64,000 bases of DNA. Origin: Pseudomonadota bacterium (GTDB taxonomy: Bacteria > Pseudomonadota > Gammaproteobacteria > Burkholderiales > Thiobacillaceae). Positions 1 through 9,722 of this stretch are shown here, piece by piece. The position numbers were made by a program, and so were the translations under genes. Positions within the stretch are counted from its first letter, which is position 1, and each line of letters opens with the position of its first letter. Where the stretch lies: positions 5,660 through 69,659 of the forward strand of contig JAJZPR010000008.1 in the NCBI GenBank assembly GCA_021847835.1, written 5' to 3'. The notes below the pieces were generated by a model. That model was not told the DNA's origin. It saw nothing but the letters and a program-made list of their open reading frames with translations, and did no database searches.

Positions 1-134
1 ACAGGCAACAGGCAACAGGCAACAGGCAACAGGCAACAGGCAACAGGCAACAGGCAACAGGCAACAGGCAACAGGCAACAGGCAACAGGCAACAGGCAAC
101 AGGCAACAGGCAACAGGCAACAGGCAACAGGCAA
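1..134. repeat. Heptanucleotide tandem repeat (ACAGGCA)n
   Basis: The unit ACAGGCA is repeated head to tail about 19 times without an interruption that I can see. The array begins at the window edge, so its true length is unknown. The unit is 7 bp and so not a multiple of three. No gene reading through it can be recognised. It lies downstream of the minus-strand gene ending at 203. Copy number at such perfect short repeats commonly varies by slippage. Confidence 0.95.
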
Positions 135-154
135 AACACCCTGGCCGCCTTCGG

Positions 155-195
155 TTTTCATTTTTGAATTTTGCCTTTTGATTTTTGCCTTTTGA
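155..195. repeat. AT-rich short direct repeats next to the tandem array
   Basis: The 13-mer TTTTGCCTTTTGA occurs at 169-181 and again at 183-195, preceded by a related TTTTTGAATT stretch. It lies between the heptanucleotide array and the stop codon of the gene at 203. A near-identical word, TTTTTGCCTTTTG, occurs again at the start of comEC near 3664. No function is known to me. Confidence 0.7.
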
Positions 196-202
196 AATGC
201 CT

Positions 203-1234
203 TTAATAAGGATTGCCGAAGGCGTCGATGCCGGAGTCCGTGGCGGGCTGCTGCATCTTGAATGTCTGACGCTCGGGTTTCGGCGGCCGCAGCCAGAATT
301 TCCAGCGGTAGGCGCTGCGCCAGACGAGGCGCATGCCCTGCAAGGAGTCTTCCAGTTCGAAAGGTTTTCCGGAAGCGAGCAGCGGGGCCAGCCAGTTCTG
401 TTCGAAATCCCGCATGGCCGCAAGCCAGCCGTCGAAATCGCCCCGGCGCAAATGGCGGTGCGGCGCATCCATGACCACCAGCGCGTCTTCAGCCAGTTCC
501 GGGCGCCATCTCTCTGGCAGGGTGCCGGTCCCGGCGCCGGCGAATTCCGCCAGCGCGCGCCAGTCGTGCTGATCGCACAACACGGCACGCGCGCTTAGCC
601 CGCTTGTTTCCGGCAACTGGCCGCCGCCCCACAGCCACACCGAATTGATGACGGGTTCGCCGCGTGCCTCGCGCGCCTGGTTGACGGGGTGGCTGAACAA
701 CAGCATCTGCGCCTCGTTGAGCAGCCTGCGCCACTGCATGGCGTCCTTGCCGGTGGGCAGCAGGGGGTCGATATGCTGGCCGGCTGCCAGCGACGGCGGC
801 GTGGTGGAAATTTCCAGTTCTTCGGCGATGCGCACCACCCAGGCGCCGGGGCGCATGGGCTGCGGGGAGAAGGCTTCGCCGAAATGCGCGCTCAGCGCTT
901 CGCACAGCAATCGCGCCTCGTCAGGGCTGGGCTCGGCAATTTCGTTCAGGATCACGCGGTCGCGTTCGATGCGCACATGCACCGGGTCGGCGCGCAGCCA
1001 GTAGTCGCTCCCGGCTTGTCCGCCGGCAGCGGACAGGCTGATCGCGGCGATGGGAAAGTCGTGCTGGCGGGCGATGCCGAATTGTTCGCAGAGCAGGGTT
1101 TCCAGGTCGGTCTGCGGGATGGCTTCGCGCCGGCCGCGTGCAAGCAGGAGGTCGAGCCTGGGCAGGCGCGCCTCGCCCAGCAGGTCGAGGAATTCATCGG
1201 TCTGGGCGAAAGCGGGAAAGACGAATTGGAGCAT
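203..1234 (-). CDS. Conserved hypothetical protein, RpfE-type / COG4255-like
   Basis: The protein has about 343 residues and no clear membrane segment. It resembles a betaproteobacterial family annotated as RpfE-type regulatory protein or as a phosphoglycerate-mutase-like protein. Supporting traits are the N-terminus MLQFVFPAF, a following Leu/Pro-rich segment and a conserved NSVWLWGGGQLP-like motif near residue 200. I chose the ATG at 1234 because relatives begin with this hydrophobic strand. An upstream in-frame ATG at 1264 would overlap the start of the divergent yjbQ. In other genomes such genes lie near recJ; recJ is not visible here. The biochemical role is unknown and the family call rests on recall. 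Confidence 0.6.
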   Translation of the reverse strand: MLQFVFPAFAQTDEFLDLLGEARLPRLDLLLARGRREAIPQTDLETLLCEQFGIARQHDFPIAAISLSAAGGQAGSDYWLRADPVHVRIERDRVILNEIAEPSPDEARLLCEALSAHFGEAFSPQPMRPGAWVVRIAEELEISTTPPSLAAGQHIDPLLPTGKDAMQWRRLLNEAQMLLFSHPVNQAREARGEPVINSVWLWGGGQLPETSGLSARAVLCDQHDWRALAEFAGAGTGTLPERWRPELAEDALVVMDAPHRHLRRGDFDGWLAAMRDFEQNWLAPLLASGKPFELEDSLQGMRLVWRSAYRWKFWLRPPKPERQTFKMQQPATDSGIDAFGNPY

Positions 1235-1262
1235 GAGGCAAGTGTAAAGATAAAATCTTGCC

Positions 1263-1691
1263 ATGCGACAAATTTCCCGCCAGTTATCCGTTTCCACCAA
1301 GGGCAAGGGCCTGTATTCGATCAGCCGCCAGGTTGCGGCCTGGGTGGCGGAAAGCGGCATGCGGCAGGGCCTGCTGACGGTATTCATGCAGCACACCTCG
1401 GCCAGCCTGGTCATCCAGGAGAACGCCGATCCGGACGTGCAATCCGACCTTGAGAAGTTTTTTTCGCGCCTGGTGCCTGAAGGCGATGCCATCTACGACC
1501 ACACCACCGAAGGTCCCGACGACATGCCGGCGCACGTGCGCGCGGCGCTGACCCAGACCAGCCTGTCCATACCGCTGGTTGACGGCAGCCTGGCGCTGGG
1601 CATCTGGCAGGGCATCTACGTTTTTGAACACCGGGCATCCAGCCAGCGCCGCAATGTGGTGCTGCATCTCATCGGCGACGGGATCCCGTGA
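1263..1691 (+). CDS. yjbQ: YjbQ / UPF0047 family protein
   Basis: This 142-residue cytosolic protein has the complete signature of the YjbQ (UPF0047) family: QHTSASLVIQENADPDV around residue 42, then HTTEGPDDMPAHV near residue 80, and LGIWQGIYVFEHR near the C-terminus. Members of the family have a weak thiamine-phosphate synthase activity, but their physiological role is unsettled. The length is typical. The gene is divergent from the hypothetical gene ending at 203, with the two starts about 30 bp apart, and it is followed after 34 bp by lolC. Confidence 0.9.
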   Translation: MRQISRQLSVSTKGKGLYSISRQVAAWVAESGMRQGLLTVFMQHTSASLVIQENADPDVQSDLEKFFSRLVPEGDAIYDHTTEGPDDMPAHVRAALTQTSLSIPLVDGSLALGIWQGIYVFEHRASSQRRNVVLHLIGDGIP

Positions 1692-1725
1692 TAAGCTGGC
1701 GGCCAACGAATACGAACACGGCGAA

Positions 1726-2967
1726 GTGAAACCATACGAACTCCTGATCGGCCTGCGCTACACCCACGCCAAGCGCCGCAACAACTTCATCTCCTTCATC
1801 TCCTTCGTGTCCATGGCGGGCATCGTGCTCGGCGTGGCGGCGCTGATCATCGTGCTGTCGGTGATGAACGGCTTCCAGGAGGAATTGCGCACCCGCATCC
1901 TGGGCGTGGCCTCGCACGTCGAAGTCTCCGGCGTCGGCGATTCGCTGGCCGACTGGCGGCAGGTGGCTGAGCAGGTGAAAACCCATCCAGAGGTCGTCGC
2001 CAGCGCCCCCTTCGTAATGAACCAGGGCATGCTGGCCCTGGGCGGCAACGTGCGCGGCGCCATGATCCGCGGCATCCTGCCGGAGGCCGAGGCGCGGGTG
2101 ACCGATCTCGCTTCCAGCATGCGCCTCGGCAGGCTCGACGACCTCAGGCCGGGCGAGTGGGGCATCGTCCTCGGCCTGGAACTGGCGCAGGCGCTGGGCG
2201 CGGGCGTCGGCGACAAGCTCACGGTCATCACGCCGCAGGGCAACATCACACCGGCCGGCGTGCTGCCACGCATGAAGCAGTTCACGGTGACGGGCATCTT
2301 CAGCGCCGGCATGTTCGAGTACGACTCGGGGCTCGCGCTGATTCATATGCAGGATGCACAGAAGCTCGCGCGCCTGGGCGAGAACGTGTCCGGGCTGAGA
2401 TTGAAAACCAAGGACATCTTTCGCGCGCCCTGGGTCACGCGCGACCTGGCCGCGCAGATGCCGGACCATTTCGTTTCCGACTGGACCACGAGCCACGCCA
2501 ATTTCTTCCGCGCCGTCGCGATCGAGAAGCGCATGATGTTCCTGATCCTGCTGCTCATCGTCGCGGTGGCCGCGTTCAACATCGTCTCCACCCTGGTGAT
2601 GGCGGTGACGGACAAGCAGTCGGACATCGCCATCCTGCGCACGCTGGGCGCGCGCCCCTCCAGCATCATGAAAATCTTCATCATCCAGGGCGCCTTCATC
2701 GGCGTGCTCGGCACTTTGGCCGGGGTGACGCTGGGCGTGGTCGGCGCGCTCAACCTGGAAACCATCGTGCCCCTGATCGAGAAGGCTGCCGGCATGGATC
2801 TGTTCCCGGCGGATATTTATTACATCAGCGAGCTGCCTTCCAAGCTGGACTGGGAGGACGTCGAAATCATCGCCGGCGTGTCGCTGCTGCTGTCCCTGCT
2901 CGCCACGCTCTACCCGAGCTGGCGCGCGTCGAGGCTCAATCCTGCGGAGTCCCTGCGTTATGAGTGA
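1726..2967 (+). CDS. lolC: Lipoprotein-releasing ABC transporter permease, LolC/E family
   Basis: The 413-residue inner-membrane permease works with LolD to release outer-membrane lipoproteins to the carrier LolA. The N-terminus [20 protein letters not shown] is diagnostic of LolC/LolE and is followed by a transmembrane helix (about residues 25-50), a large periplasmic domain and three C-terminal helices with an FtsX-type fold. I chose the GTG at 1726 because it starts this motif; an upstream ATG gives an unrelated extension. Only one permease gene is present, so it may act as a homodimer of the LolF kind. It overlaps lolD by 8 bp. No second permease is seen nearby. Confidence 0.9.
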   Translation: MKPYELLIGLRYTHAKRRNNFISFISFVSMAGIVLGVAALIIVLSVMNGFQEELRTRILGVASHVEVSGVGDSLADWRQVAEQVKTHPEVVASAPFVMNQGMLALGGNVRGAMIRGILPEAEARVTDLASSMRLGRLDDLRPGEWGIVLGLELAQALGAGVGDKLTVITPQGNITPAGVLPRMKQFTVTGIFSAGMFEYDSGLALIHMQDAQKLARLGENVSGLRLKTKDIFRAPWVTRDLAAQMPDHFVSDWTTSHANFFRAVAIEKRMMFLILLLIVAVAAFNIVSTLVMAVTDKQSDIAILRTLGARPSSIMKIFIIQGAFIGVLGTLAGVTLGVVGALNLETIVPLIEKAAGMDLFPADIYYISELPSKLDWEDVEIIAGVSLLLSLLATLYPSWRASRLNPAESLRYE

Positions 2968-3661
2968 CGGCGCAATGAACGACACCATTCTCCACTGCGC
3001 AGGCCTGAAGAAGAGTTTCTATCAGGGCCGCATCGAAGTGCCGGTGCTGACCGGCGTCGACCTCACGGTGAACAAGGGCGAGTCGCTCGCCATCCTCGGC
3101 GCGTCCGGCTCGGGCAAGTCCACGCTGCTGCACCTGCTGGGCGGGCTCGACACCCCCACTGCCGGCATGATCGAACTGCTGGGGCGCAGCCAGACGAAAC
3201 TCAGCGAGGCGGAACGTTGCGAACTGCGCAATCGCGCGCTGGGCTTCGTCTACCAGTTCCACCACCTGCTGCCCGAATTCACCGCGCTGGACAACGCGGC
3301 CATGCCGCTGCTGATCAGGCGCATGGGCAGGCGCGAAGCGCGGGAAATCGCCGCGCAGACGCTGGAGAAGGTAGGGCTGGTGCATCGCCTCGGCCATCTG
3401 CCGTCCGAGCTTTCCGGCGGCGAGCGCCAGCGCACGGCCATCGCCCGCGCCCTGGTCACGCAGCCGGCCTGCGTGATGGCGGACGAGCCCACCGGCAATC
3501 TCGACCGCCACACCGCCGAGTCGGTGTTCGAACTGATGCGGGGCCTGCAACAGGAACTCGGCACCAGCCTCATCATCGTTACCCACGACATCGAACTGGC
3601 GCGCCGCATGGACAGGCAATTGCATCTGGTGGACGGCCGCCTGAGCGCGCTTGAGGCTTAA
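2960..3661 (+). CDS. lolD: Lipoprotein-releasing ABC transporter ATPase LolD
   Basis: This 233-residue ATPase powers the adjacent permease. It has a Walker A motif GASGSGKST (near residue 50), a Q-loop region [16 protein letters not shown], the signature LSGGERQR and Walker [12 protein letters not shown], followed by the switch His in VTHD. The [13 protein letters not shown] segment is typical of LolD. Its start overlaps the lolC stop codon, and its end overlaps the proposed comEC start, so the three genes probably form one transcript. Confidence 0.95.
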   Translation: MSDGAMNDTILHCAGLKKSFYQGRIEVPVLTGVDLTVNKGESLAILGASGSGKSTLLHLLGGLDTPTAGMIELLGRSQTKLSEAERCELRNRALGFVYQFHHLLPEFTALDNAAMPLLIRRMGRREAREIAAQTLEKVGLVHRLGHLPSELSGGERQRTAIARALVTQPACVMADEPTGNLDRHTAESVFELMRGLQQELGTSLIIVTHDIELARRMDRQLHLVDGRLSALEA

Positions 3662-5987
3662 GCTTTTTGCCTTTTGTATTGGTGTTTTCTGGCTGCAGCA
3701 GCAGCCGAGCCTGCCCGATGCCGCCTGGCTGTGGGCGCTGCCGCTGCTTCTCACGCCTTTCCTGCTCCCGCATTTTGAACATGTCTGGCTGAAACGGGCG
3801 CGCATGCTGGCCGTGCTGGCGGGCTGCATCGCGCTGGGCTTTGCCTGGGCGGGCTGGCGCGCGCACGCGCGCATGGCGGATGCGCTGGCGCCTGCCTGGG
3901 AAGGCGTGGACGTGCGCATTGAAGGCGTGGTTGCCGGCCTGCCGGACCGCGACAGCCGTGGCGAGCGTTTCGATTTCCGTGTGGAACAAGTGCTGACAGC
4001 CGGCGCGCAGGTGCCCGCGAGAGTGCGGCTGACCTGGCCAGCGCCTGAATGGAACGCCACGCAGCTTCCGCGGCGCCTTGCCGCCGGCGAGCGCTGGCAG
4101 TTCACCGTGCGCCTCAAACAGCCGCACGGCACCGCCAACCCCGACGGCTTCGATTACGAGGCCTGGCTGCTGCAGAAGAACATCCGCGCGACCGGCTATG
4201 TGCGCGAGAAGGCGGGGACGGAGCGGCTGGGTGAAAGCCTCCGGCCGCCCGATCTGGTTCAGCGCTTGCGCGAACGCATCCGCAAGCGCATCGCACTGGC
4301 GCTGGCTGCGCATCCGCAGGCCGGCGTCATTACCGCCCTGGCGGTGGGCGACCAGAACGCCATCCCGCACGGCAACTGGCGCGTGTACAACCGCACCGGC
4401 ACCAGCCATTTGATGTCCATTTCCGGGCTGCACATCACCCTGTTCGCGGCCCTGGTCGGCGGCTTCGTTTACGCGCTGTGGCGGCGGGTGCCGGCGCTGG
4501 CGCTGCGCCTGCCGGCGCGCCGCGCCGCGCTGCTCTTCGGCTGGCTGGCCGCGCTTGCCTATACTTTTCTGGCGGGTTTCCAGATCCCCGCCCAGCGCAC
4601 CCTGTTCATGCTCACCGTGCTGGTGGCGGGGCTGTGGCTCACGCGCGAACCGCGGCCGGCCTCCCTGCTGCTGCTGGCCTTGGCCATCGTGCTGCTCTTG
4701 GACCCCTGGGCCGTGCTGGCCAATGGTTTCTGGCTTTCCTTCGGCGCCGTGGCGGCGATGATGTGGGCGGCACAGGGCCTGCTGGGCCGTTCCGGAAAAG
4801 TCACGGCCTGGATGCGCGCCCAGGCCGCGGTGACCATCGCATTGGCGCCTGCGCTGCTCCTGCTGTTCCATCAAATCTCGCTGGTTTCGCCGCTGGCCAA
4901 TGCCTTGGCGATTCCGGTGGTCAGCATGGGCGTGGTGCCGCTGGCGCTGGCGGGGGTGATCGTGCCGCCGCTTTTGCTGCCTGCTGCCTGGCTGATGCAG
5001 GGCGTGGAAGCCGTACTGCAATGGTTGTCCGCATTCGGCTGGGCGGCCTGGGCGCTGCCTGCGCCGTCAGCGTGGGCGGTGGCGCTCGCGCTTGCCGGCG
5101 TGGCCTGGCTGCTGCTGCCGGGCCTGCAGGCGCGCTGGCTGGGCGGCTTCATGTTCCTGCCGCTGCTGTTTCCGGCGGTCGCCGCGCCGTCCCGCGGAAC
5201 GTTCGAGGCCGAAGTGCTCGACGTGGGGCAGGGCACGGCCATCCTTGTCCGCACCGCCAACCACGCGCTGCTCTATGACACCGGCCCGGCGCTGGGCGAC
5301 AACAATGCCGGCGAGCAGATCGTGCTGCCGCGCCTGCGCGCGCTGGGGATCACCCGGCTGGATGGCCTGGTGCTGACGCATGACGACCTCGACCACACCG
5401 GCGGGGCGGCGTCGGTGCTGCGCGACATGTCTCCGCGCCGGCTGCTGACTTCGCTGCCGGCCGGGCATGCCTTGCTGAAACGGCCGAATGAGCAGTGCGT
5501 GCGCGGCCAGCGCTGGGAGTGGGATGGCGTGGTTTTCGAGATGCTGAACCCGCCGCCCTACGCCTACGAGCAGAGCAACCGCAAGGACAACGACAGGAGC
5601 TGCGTGCTGAAGATTTCCCGCGGCGCGCACAGCCTGCTGCTGACCGCGGACGCCGAGCGCATCGGCGAACTGGAGATGACCGAGCGGGTGGCGGACAAAC
5701 TGCCGGCCACGGTGCTGGTCGCGGGGCATCACGGCAGCAAGACTTCCTCCATCGCCGAATTCGTCGCGGCGGTGGAACCGCGGCATGTCGTCTTCACCAT
5801 GGGCCGCAAGAACCGCTACGGCCACCCGCACCCCGATGTGCTGCGGCGCTTTGCCGAAACCGGCGCCGTCATGCACCGCAGCGACCGGCACGGCTGGCTG
5901 CGCCTGAGTTTTGCCGATGGCGGCGTGAGCATCGAGCGCTGGCGCGAGCTGCGCAAACGATACTGGCAGCGCCCGGTCATGGAATAA
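3651..5987 (+). CDS. comEC: DNA internalization-related competence protein ComEC/Rec2
   Basis: The 778-residue polytopic protein forms the channel for single-stranded DNA uptake in natural transformation. It shows an N-terminal soluble (DUF4131-like) domain at about residues 60-200, a competence domain of about ten hydrophobic helices (about 210-510) containing the motif [13 protein letters not shown], and a C-terminal metallo-beta-lactamase-like domain with [10 protein letters not shown] and GHHGSKTSS. The likely start is TTG at 3651, overlapping the lolD stop. The first codons run through the word TTTTTGCCTTTTG that also occurs at the left window end. relA follows immediately. Confidence 0.93.
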   Translation: MRLKLFAFCIGVFWLQQQPSLPDAAWLWALPLLLTPFLLPHFEHVWLKRARMLAVLAGCIALGFAWAGWRAHARMADALAPAWEGVDVRIEGVVAGLPDRDSRGERFDFRVEQVLTAGAQVPARVRLTWPAPEWNATQLPRRLAAGERWQFTVRLKQPHGTANPDGFDYEAWLLQKNIRATGYVREKAGTERLGESLRPPDLVQRLRERIRKRIALALAAHPQAGVITALAVGDQNAIPHGNWRVYNRTGTSHLMSISGLHITLFAALVGGFVYALWRRVPALALRLPARRAALLFGWLAALAYTFLAGFQIPAQRTLFMLTVLVAGLWLTREPRPASLLLLALAIVLLLDPWAVLANGFWLSFGAVAAMMWAAQGLLGRSGKVTAWMRAQAAVTIALAPALLLLFHQISLVSPLANALAIPVVSMGVVPLALAGVIVPPLLLPAAWLMQGVEAVLQWLSAFGWAAWALPAPSAWAVALALAGVAWLLLPGLQARWLGGFMFLPLLFPAVAAPSRGTFEAEVLDVGQGTAILVRTANHALLYDTGPALGDNNAGEQIVLPRLRALGITRLDGLVLTHDDLDHTGGAASVLRDMSPRRLLTSLPAGHALLKRPNEQCVRGQRWEWDGVVFEMLNPPPYAYEQSNRKDNDRSCVLKISRGAHSLLLTADAERIGELEMTERVADKLPATVLVAGHHGSKTSSIAEFVAAVEPRHVVFTMGRKNRYGHPHPDVLRRFAETGAVMHRSDRHGWLRLSFADGGVSIERWRELRKRYWQRPVME

Positions 5988-5993
5988 TTGCGC

Positions 5994-8150
5994 ATGGTCG
6001 AACAAATCAGGAAAACCGCCTGCCTGGCGCTGTCCGGTGTCGAGGAAGCCTGCCGGTGGCTGGGCGAGGAAGGCAGTGACGCCGACGTGCGCCGCGCGCT
6101 GGAGCTGGCCTGGCCGGTGCTGTCTGCATTGCAGACGCCGGGCGGCGCCAGCCTGTTTGCCCATGCCGTGGGTGCGGCGCGCATCGTCGGCGAACTGAAG
6201 CTTGGCCATGAGGCCGTGCTGGCGACGCTGCTGCATCCGCTGACGGAGCGTGTGGCGGCGGATTTGCTGGAACCCTTCGGCGAGGCGGCAGAGCTGGCGA
6301 AAGCCGTAGCGGCCATGTCGCGGATCGAAGTGCTGGCGCATGGCACCCAGGACGCGGATGTCGAGCCTGCCGCCCAGATCGAGTCGCTCAGGCAAATGGT
6401 GCTGGCCATGGTGCAGGACGTGCGCGCGGTGCTGGTCAAACTGGCCGAGCGCACGCATGCCCTGCGTTGCGCGGCCAAGGCCGAGCCGGACTTGCAGCAG
6501 CTGCTGGGACACCAGGCGCGCGAGCTGTTCGCGCCGCTCGCCAACCGTCTCGGCGTGTGGCAGCTCAAGTGGGAAATGGAGGACTGGGCCTGCCGCTATC
6601 TGGACAGCGAAACCTATCGGCGCATCGCCGCGCTGCTGGACGAAAAGCGCGGCGACCGCGAGCGCTACATTGCCGAAGTCGTGGCAACGCTGAGGGCCGA
6701 ACTGGGCAGGAACGGCGTCAAGGCCGAAGTCATGGGGCGGCCCAAGCACATTGCCAGCATCATCAACAAGATGCGCCGCAAGAGCCTGGGTTTCGAGCAG
6801 CTGTACGACATCCGCGCGGTGCGCGTGCTGGTCGAAAAGGAGGCCGACTGCTATGCCGTGCTGGGCGTGGTGCACAACCTGTGGCAGCCGATCCCCAGCG
6901 AGTTCGATGACTACATTTCCCATCCCAAGAGCAACGACTACCGCAGCCTGCATACCGCAGTCATCGGCCCGGAAGAAAAAGCCCTGGAAGTGCAGATCCG
7001 CACTTTCGACATGCACCGCCATGCCGAACTGGGCGTGGCCGCGCACTGGCGCTACAAGGAAGGCGGCAAAAACGACGCGCGCATGGAAGAGAAGATCGCC
7101 TGGCTGCGCCAGTTGCTGGAATGGAAGGACGATGTCGCCGACGCCAGCGAATTCGCCGCGCAGTTCCGCACCGAGCTGTTCCAGGACCAGGTTTTCGTGC
7201 TGACGCCGCTGGGCCGGGTGATTGCGCTCGACCGCGGCGCCACGCCGATCGACTTTGCCTACGCGCTGCATACCGATTTGGGCCACCGCTGCCGCGGCGC
7301 GCGTGTGGACGGCGTCATGGTGCCGCTCAACACCCCGCTCGATAACGGCCAGCGGGTCGAGATACTGACCGTCAAAATCGGCAGTCCCAGCCGCGACTGG
7401 CTGAATCCGCAACTCGGCTATGTGCAGACGCACCGCGCCCGTTCCAAGGTGCGCACCTGGTTCAAGCAGCGCGACCAGGGCGAACTGACTCAGTTGGGCC
7501 GGGCACAGTTCGACAAGGAAAGAAAGCGTCTGGGCGTGGGCGACGTCAATCTGGAAAAACTGGCCCAGGAGATGAAATTCAAGTCCGCCGATGAGTTTCT
7601 GGCCGCGCTGGGGCGCGGCGATGTCGGCCCGCAGATTCTCGCCCGTGCGCTGCGCGAACAGGGTGCGCCGGTGGCTCCCATGGCCGCGCGCAAGGCGCCT
7701 GTGCCGCGCAAGTCGGCCAGCGGCGTGCTGGTGGAAGGCCTGGGCGACGTGCCGCTTTCCATGGCGCGCTGCTGCAAGCCCGAGCCGCCGGCCCCTATCG
7801 TTGCCTACACCACGGTGGGGCGCGGCGTCACCGTGCATCGGCGCACTTGTCCGAATCTCGCCAAGTTCAATCCGGACCGCGTCCTGCAGGCGGCCTGGGC
7901 CGAGCAGAAAACCGGGGGCGGCTTCACCCTGGATGTGCGGCTGCGCGCGTTCGACCGCCAGGGATTGCTGCGCGATGTGTCGGATGTTTTTACCCGTGAG
8001 CGGGTCGACGTGCTGCGGGTCAATACCGAATCGGTGGGTGAGTACGCCCGCATGGCCATGACCGTGCGGGTCAGGGAGGCCGCCCAGATCGGCCGCCTTG
8101 TCGCCAGGCTCGGCCATGTGCAGGGGGTGATCGAGGTGGAACGGGGCTAG
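5994..8150 (+). CDS. relA: GTP pyrophosphokinase RelA, (p)ppGpp synthetase I
   Basis: The 718-residue cytosolic stringent-response enzyme transfers pyrophosphate from ATP to GTP or GDP. Domain order is a degenerate N-terminal hydrolase domain, a synthetase domain, TGS (FVLTPLGRVIALDRGATPID), a zinc-finger-like region with the CC pair of ARCCKPEP, and a C-terminal ACT domain. At residues 81-82 the hydrolase HD pair is His-Pro, so hydrolysis should be lost. The synthetase carries EFDD at 303-306, the charge pattern of monofunctional RelA rather than SpoT. ATG at 5994 is preferred; TTG at 5988 is possible. It directly follows comEC. Confidence 0.95.
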   Translation: MVEQIRKTACLALSGVEEACRWLGEEGSDADVRRALELAWPVLSALQTPGGASLFAHAVGAARIVGELKLGHEAVLATLLHPLTERVAADLLEPFGEAAELAKAVAAMSRIEVLAHGTQDADVEPAAQIESLRQMVLAMVQDVRAVLVKLAERTHALRCAAKAEPDLQQLLGHQARELFAPLANRLGVWQLKWEMEDWACRYLDSETYRRIAALLDEKRGDRERYIAEVVATLRAELGRNGVKAEVMGRPKHIASIINKMRRKSLGFEQLYDIRAVRVLVEKEADCYAVLGVVHNLWQPIPSEFDDYISHPKSNDYRSLHTAVIGPEEKALEVQIRTFDMHRHAELGVAAHWRYKEGGKNDARMEEKIAWLRQLLEWKDDVADASEFAAQFRTELFQDQVFVLTPLGRVIALDRGATPIDFAYALHTDLGHRCRGARVDGVMVPLNTPLDNGQRVEILTVKIGSPSRDWLNPQLGYVQTHRARSKVRTWFKQRDQGELTQLGRAQFDKERKRLGVGDVNLEKLAQEMKFKSADEFLAALGRGDVGPQILARALREQGAPVAPMAARKAPVPRKSASGVLVEGLGDVPLSMARCCKPEPPAPIVAYTTVGRGVTVHRRTCPNLAKFNPDRVLQAAWAEQKTGGGFTLDVRLRAFDRQGLLRDVSDVFTRERVDVLRVNTESVGEYARMAMTVRVREAAQIGRLVARLGHVQGVIEVERG

Positions 8151-8202
8151 CCTCCGTGTTCCGGGAAAATCTGCGCGGCACGCTGGGGACGCTGCGATCC
8201 GG

Positions 8203-8508
8203 TCAGGACAGGGCCTGGCCGCAGTTCCAGCAGCTCAGGAAGTTTCCGGGATTTTCTTCGCCGCATTGCGGGCAGCGTTTGCCGATTGCGCTTGCCGGGG
8301 CATGGATTTCATCCAGCAGCTGTTTTGCCGCTTCGATGTCCGCATCTTCCTCCACCCACACCTCCGGCCAGATTTGCGTGGTGGCGAGCTCGCCCAGTCC
8401 GCCCACGGCGTTGGCATTGAAGATATGCGCCCTGATGCCGCGCATGGCCAGGACATCGACTGCGATCTGCGCGTCGGCCAGATTGGCGGCGAGGTAGACG
8501 CGCTTCAT
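8203..8508 (-). CDS. DUF2007 family protein with C-terminal zinc ribbon
   Basis: This 101-residue protein starts MKRVYLAANLADAQIAVDVL, the usual opening of DUF2007 (putative signal-transducing or PII-like) proteins. It ends in a zinc-ribbon segment with two CxxC pairs: CPQCGEENPGNF and CWNCGQ. Its ATG overlaps the stop codon of the M48 peptidase gene (ATGA), so it is translated from the same transcript and is the last gene of the minus-strand exporter cluster. The gene converges with relA. Its function is unknown. Confidence 0.85.
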   Translation of the reverse strand: MKRVYLAANLADAQIAVDVLAMRGIRAHIFNANAVGGLGELATTQIWPEVWVEEDADIEAAKQLLDEIHAPASAIGKRCPQCGEENPGNFLSCWNCGQALS

Positions 8509-9605
8509 TGCGCCGCGGTCTTTACCGCGTTCCAGTCGTAAGGCAGCGGCTGCGCCGGCCATTCGCCCTGTTCGGCGATCATGGCCTGCAAGGTCTGCAT
8601 GCGCTCCCGGCTCGCCGGGTGGGTGGAGAGCAGGGCAGGGGGTGCTGCGCCTTCCTGCCGGCCCAGCTTGTCGAAGAAACTCACCATGCCAAGCGGCGCG
8701 ATGCCGGCGCGCTTGAGCGCAAGCAGGCCGAGCCTGTCCGATTCGCTTTCCAGTTCGCGGCTGAACCTGAGTTCGCTCAGCCTGGCGGCCATGTCGCCCA
8801 ATGCGGAACTGCCGACGTCGCCGAGGAACAGCGACAGCGCGACGCGCAGGCCCAGGGAATGGGCCATGTTCTTCAGGGTGTGCCTCAGTTCGATATGCTG
8901 CACCTCGTGCGCCAGCACGCCGGCGACTTCTTCGGCCGAATCCGCGGCCTGGATGAGGCCGGTGTTCACCACCACGTAGCCGCCCGGCACGGCGAAGGCG
9001 TTGATGGCGGGGTCTTCCGCGACATACCACTTGTAGGCATACTTCGAGCCCTTGGTGAGCCGGGCGCCGATCTCTTGGATGGCTGCAGCATCCACGCCGC
9101 CCTCCCTTAATTTGAGCCCGGCAGTGGCCTGCTTGAAGGCAAGTTCGCCGAGCTTCCGTTCGTTCTCGATGGAAATATGGCCGGCGGCCCAGCCCGCGAT
9201 GGCATGCGATTGCCAGACGAGCACGCCCACCAGCAGCAGCGGCAGCAGCAGAAACAGCCCCAGCAGGCCGAGGCCGAAGCGCGAGCGGCGCTGCTTGCGC
9301 GAAGCGTCCTTCCTCGCGCCCTGCAGCAGCCCGGCAAGCGGGGCGGGAGCGGTGGCGACCAGTTGCGCCAGGGCATTCGCGTCCGCCGGGCTGATGGCAT
9401 GACGGCCTTCTTCCTGGTGCCAGAACAGGAACAGCTGGTCGTGGTTGAAGCCGCCCAGGGTCACGCCGATTCCGCTCATCGGAATCCCGATTCGATTGCC
9501 GTTGATGAGCAGCGTGCCCTCGGCGAAGGCGGCGCGGGCCTTTTCGCCGTGGGAGGGCAGGCCGGGGGCGAAATAAAGGATGTCGAATTCGGTCATGTCT
9601 TGCAT
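8505..9605 (-). CDS. M48 family zinc metallopeptidase, membrane-anchored
   Basis: The 366-residue protein has an N-terminal domain of about 95 residues, one strong transmembrane helix (about 113-133, LGLLGLFLLLPLLLVGVLVW) and a C-terminal M48 (HtpX/Oma1/BepA-type) peptidase domain. The zinc site is HEVQH near residue 230, with the third ligand in the ELESESDRLG motif. The catalytic domain is probably periplasmic. Relatives degrade or help fold envelope proteins. An ATG four codons downstream of the first could also serve as start. It overlaps the DUF2007 gene and follows the second exporter permease, separated by an inverted-repeat element. Confidence 0.88.
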   Translation of the reverse strand: MQDMTEFDILYFAPGLPSHGEKARAAFAEGTLLINGNRIGIPMSGIGVTLGGFNHDQLFLFWHQEEGRHAISPADANALAQLVATAPAPLAGLLQGARKDASRKQRRSRFGLGLLGLFLLLPLLLVGVLVWQSHAIAGWAAGHISIENERKLGELAFKQATAGLKLREGGVDAAAIQEIGARLTKGSKYAYKWYVAEDPAINAFAVPGGYVVVNTGLIQAADSAEEVAGVLAHEVQHIELRHTLKNMAHSLGLRVALSLFLGDVGSSALGDMAARLSELRFSRELESESDRLGLLALKRAGIAPLGMVSFFDKLGRQEGAAPPALLSTHPASRERMQTLQAMIAEQGEWPAQPLPYDWNAVKTAAQ

Positions 9606-9630
9606 TGATTTCGATGAAGAGTAAAACCCA

Positions 9631-9718
9631 TCACAGAGGGCACAGGGAAAGGCAGGAGAACACAGGGAAATTCGAAGACGCCGTGGGCTGGGCTTTGTCT
9701 CTGTGTTCTCTGTGGCTT
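9631..9718. repeat. Imperfect inverted repeat with CACAGAG words
   Basis: The left arm near 9631-9650 reads TCACAGAGGGCACAGGGA. The right arm near 9699-9718 is its imperfect complement (CCACAGAGAACACAGAGA when reversed). About 50 bp separate the arms, and a second copy of the word ACACAGGGAAA lies inside. It fills the gap between the M48 gene and the upstream permease, both on the minus strand. It has no T tract and so does not look like a classical terminator. Confidence 0.7.
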
Positions 9719-9722
9719 GATT

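Noticed and set aside
1..134. CRISPR array
   Set aside because: The repeat is a pure 7-bp tandem repeat with no spacers, and no cas gene is in the window.
5067..8117. Long minus-strand open frame of about 1000 codons opposite comEC and relA
   Set aside because: It is a low-complexity His/Arg/Gln-rich product of codon bias on the strand opposite two well-supported genes.
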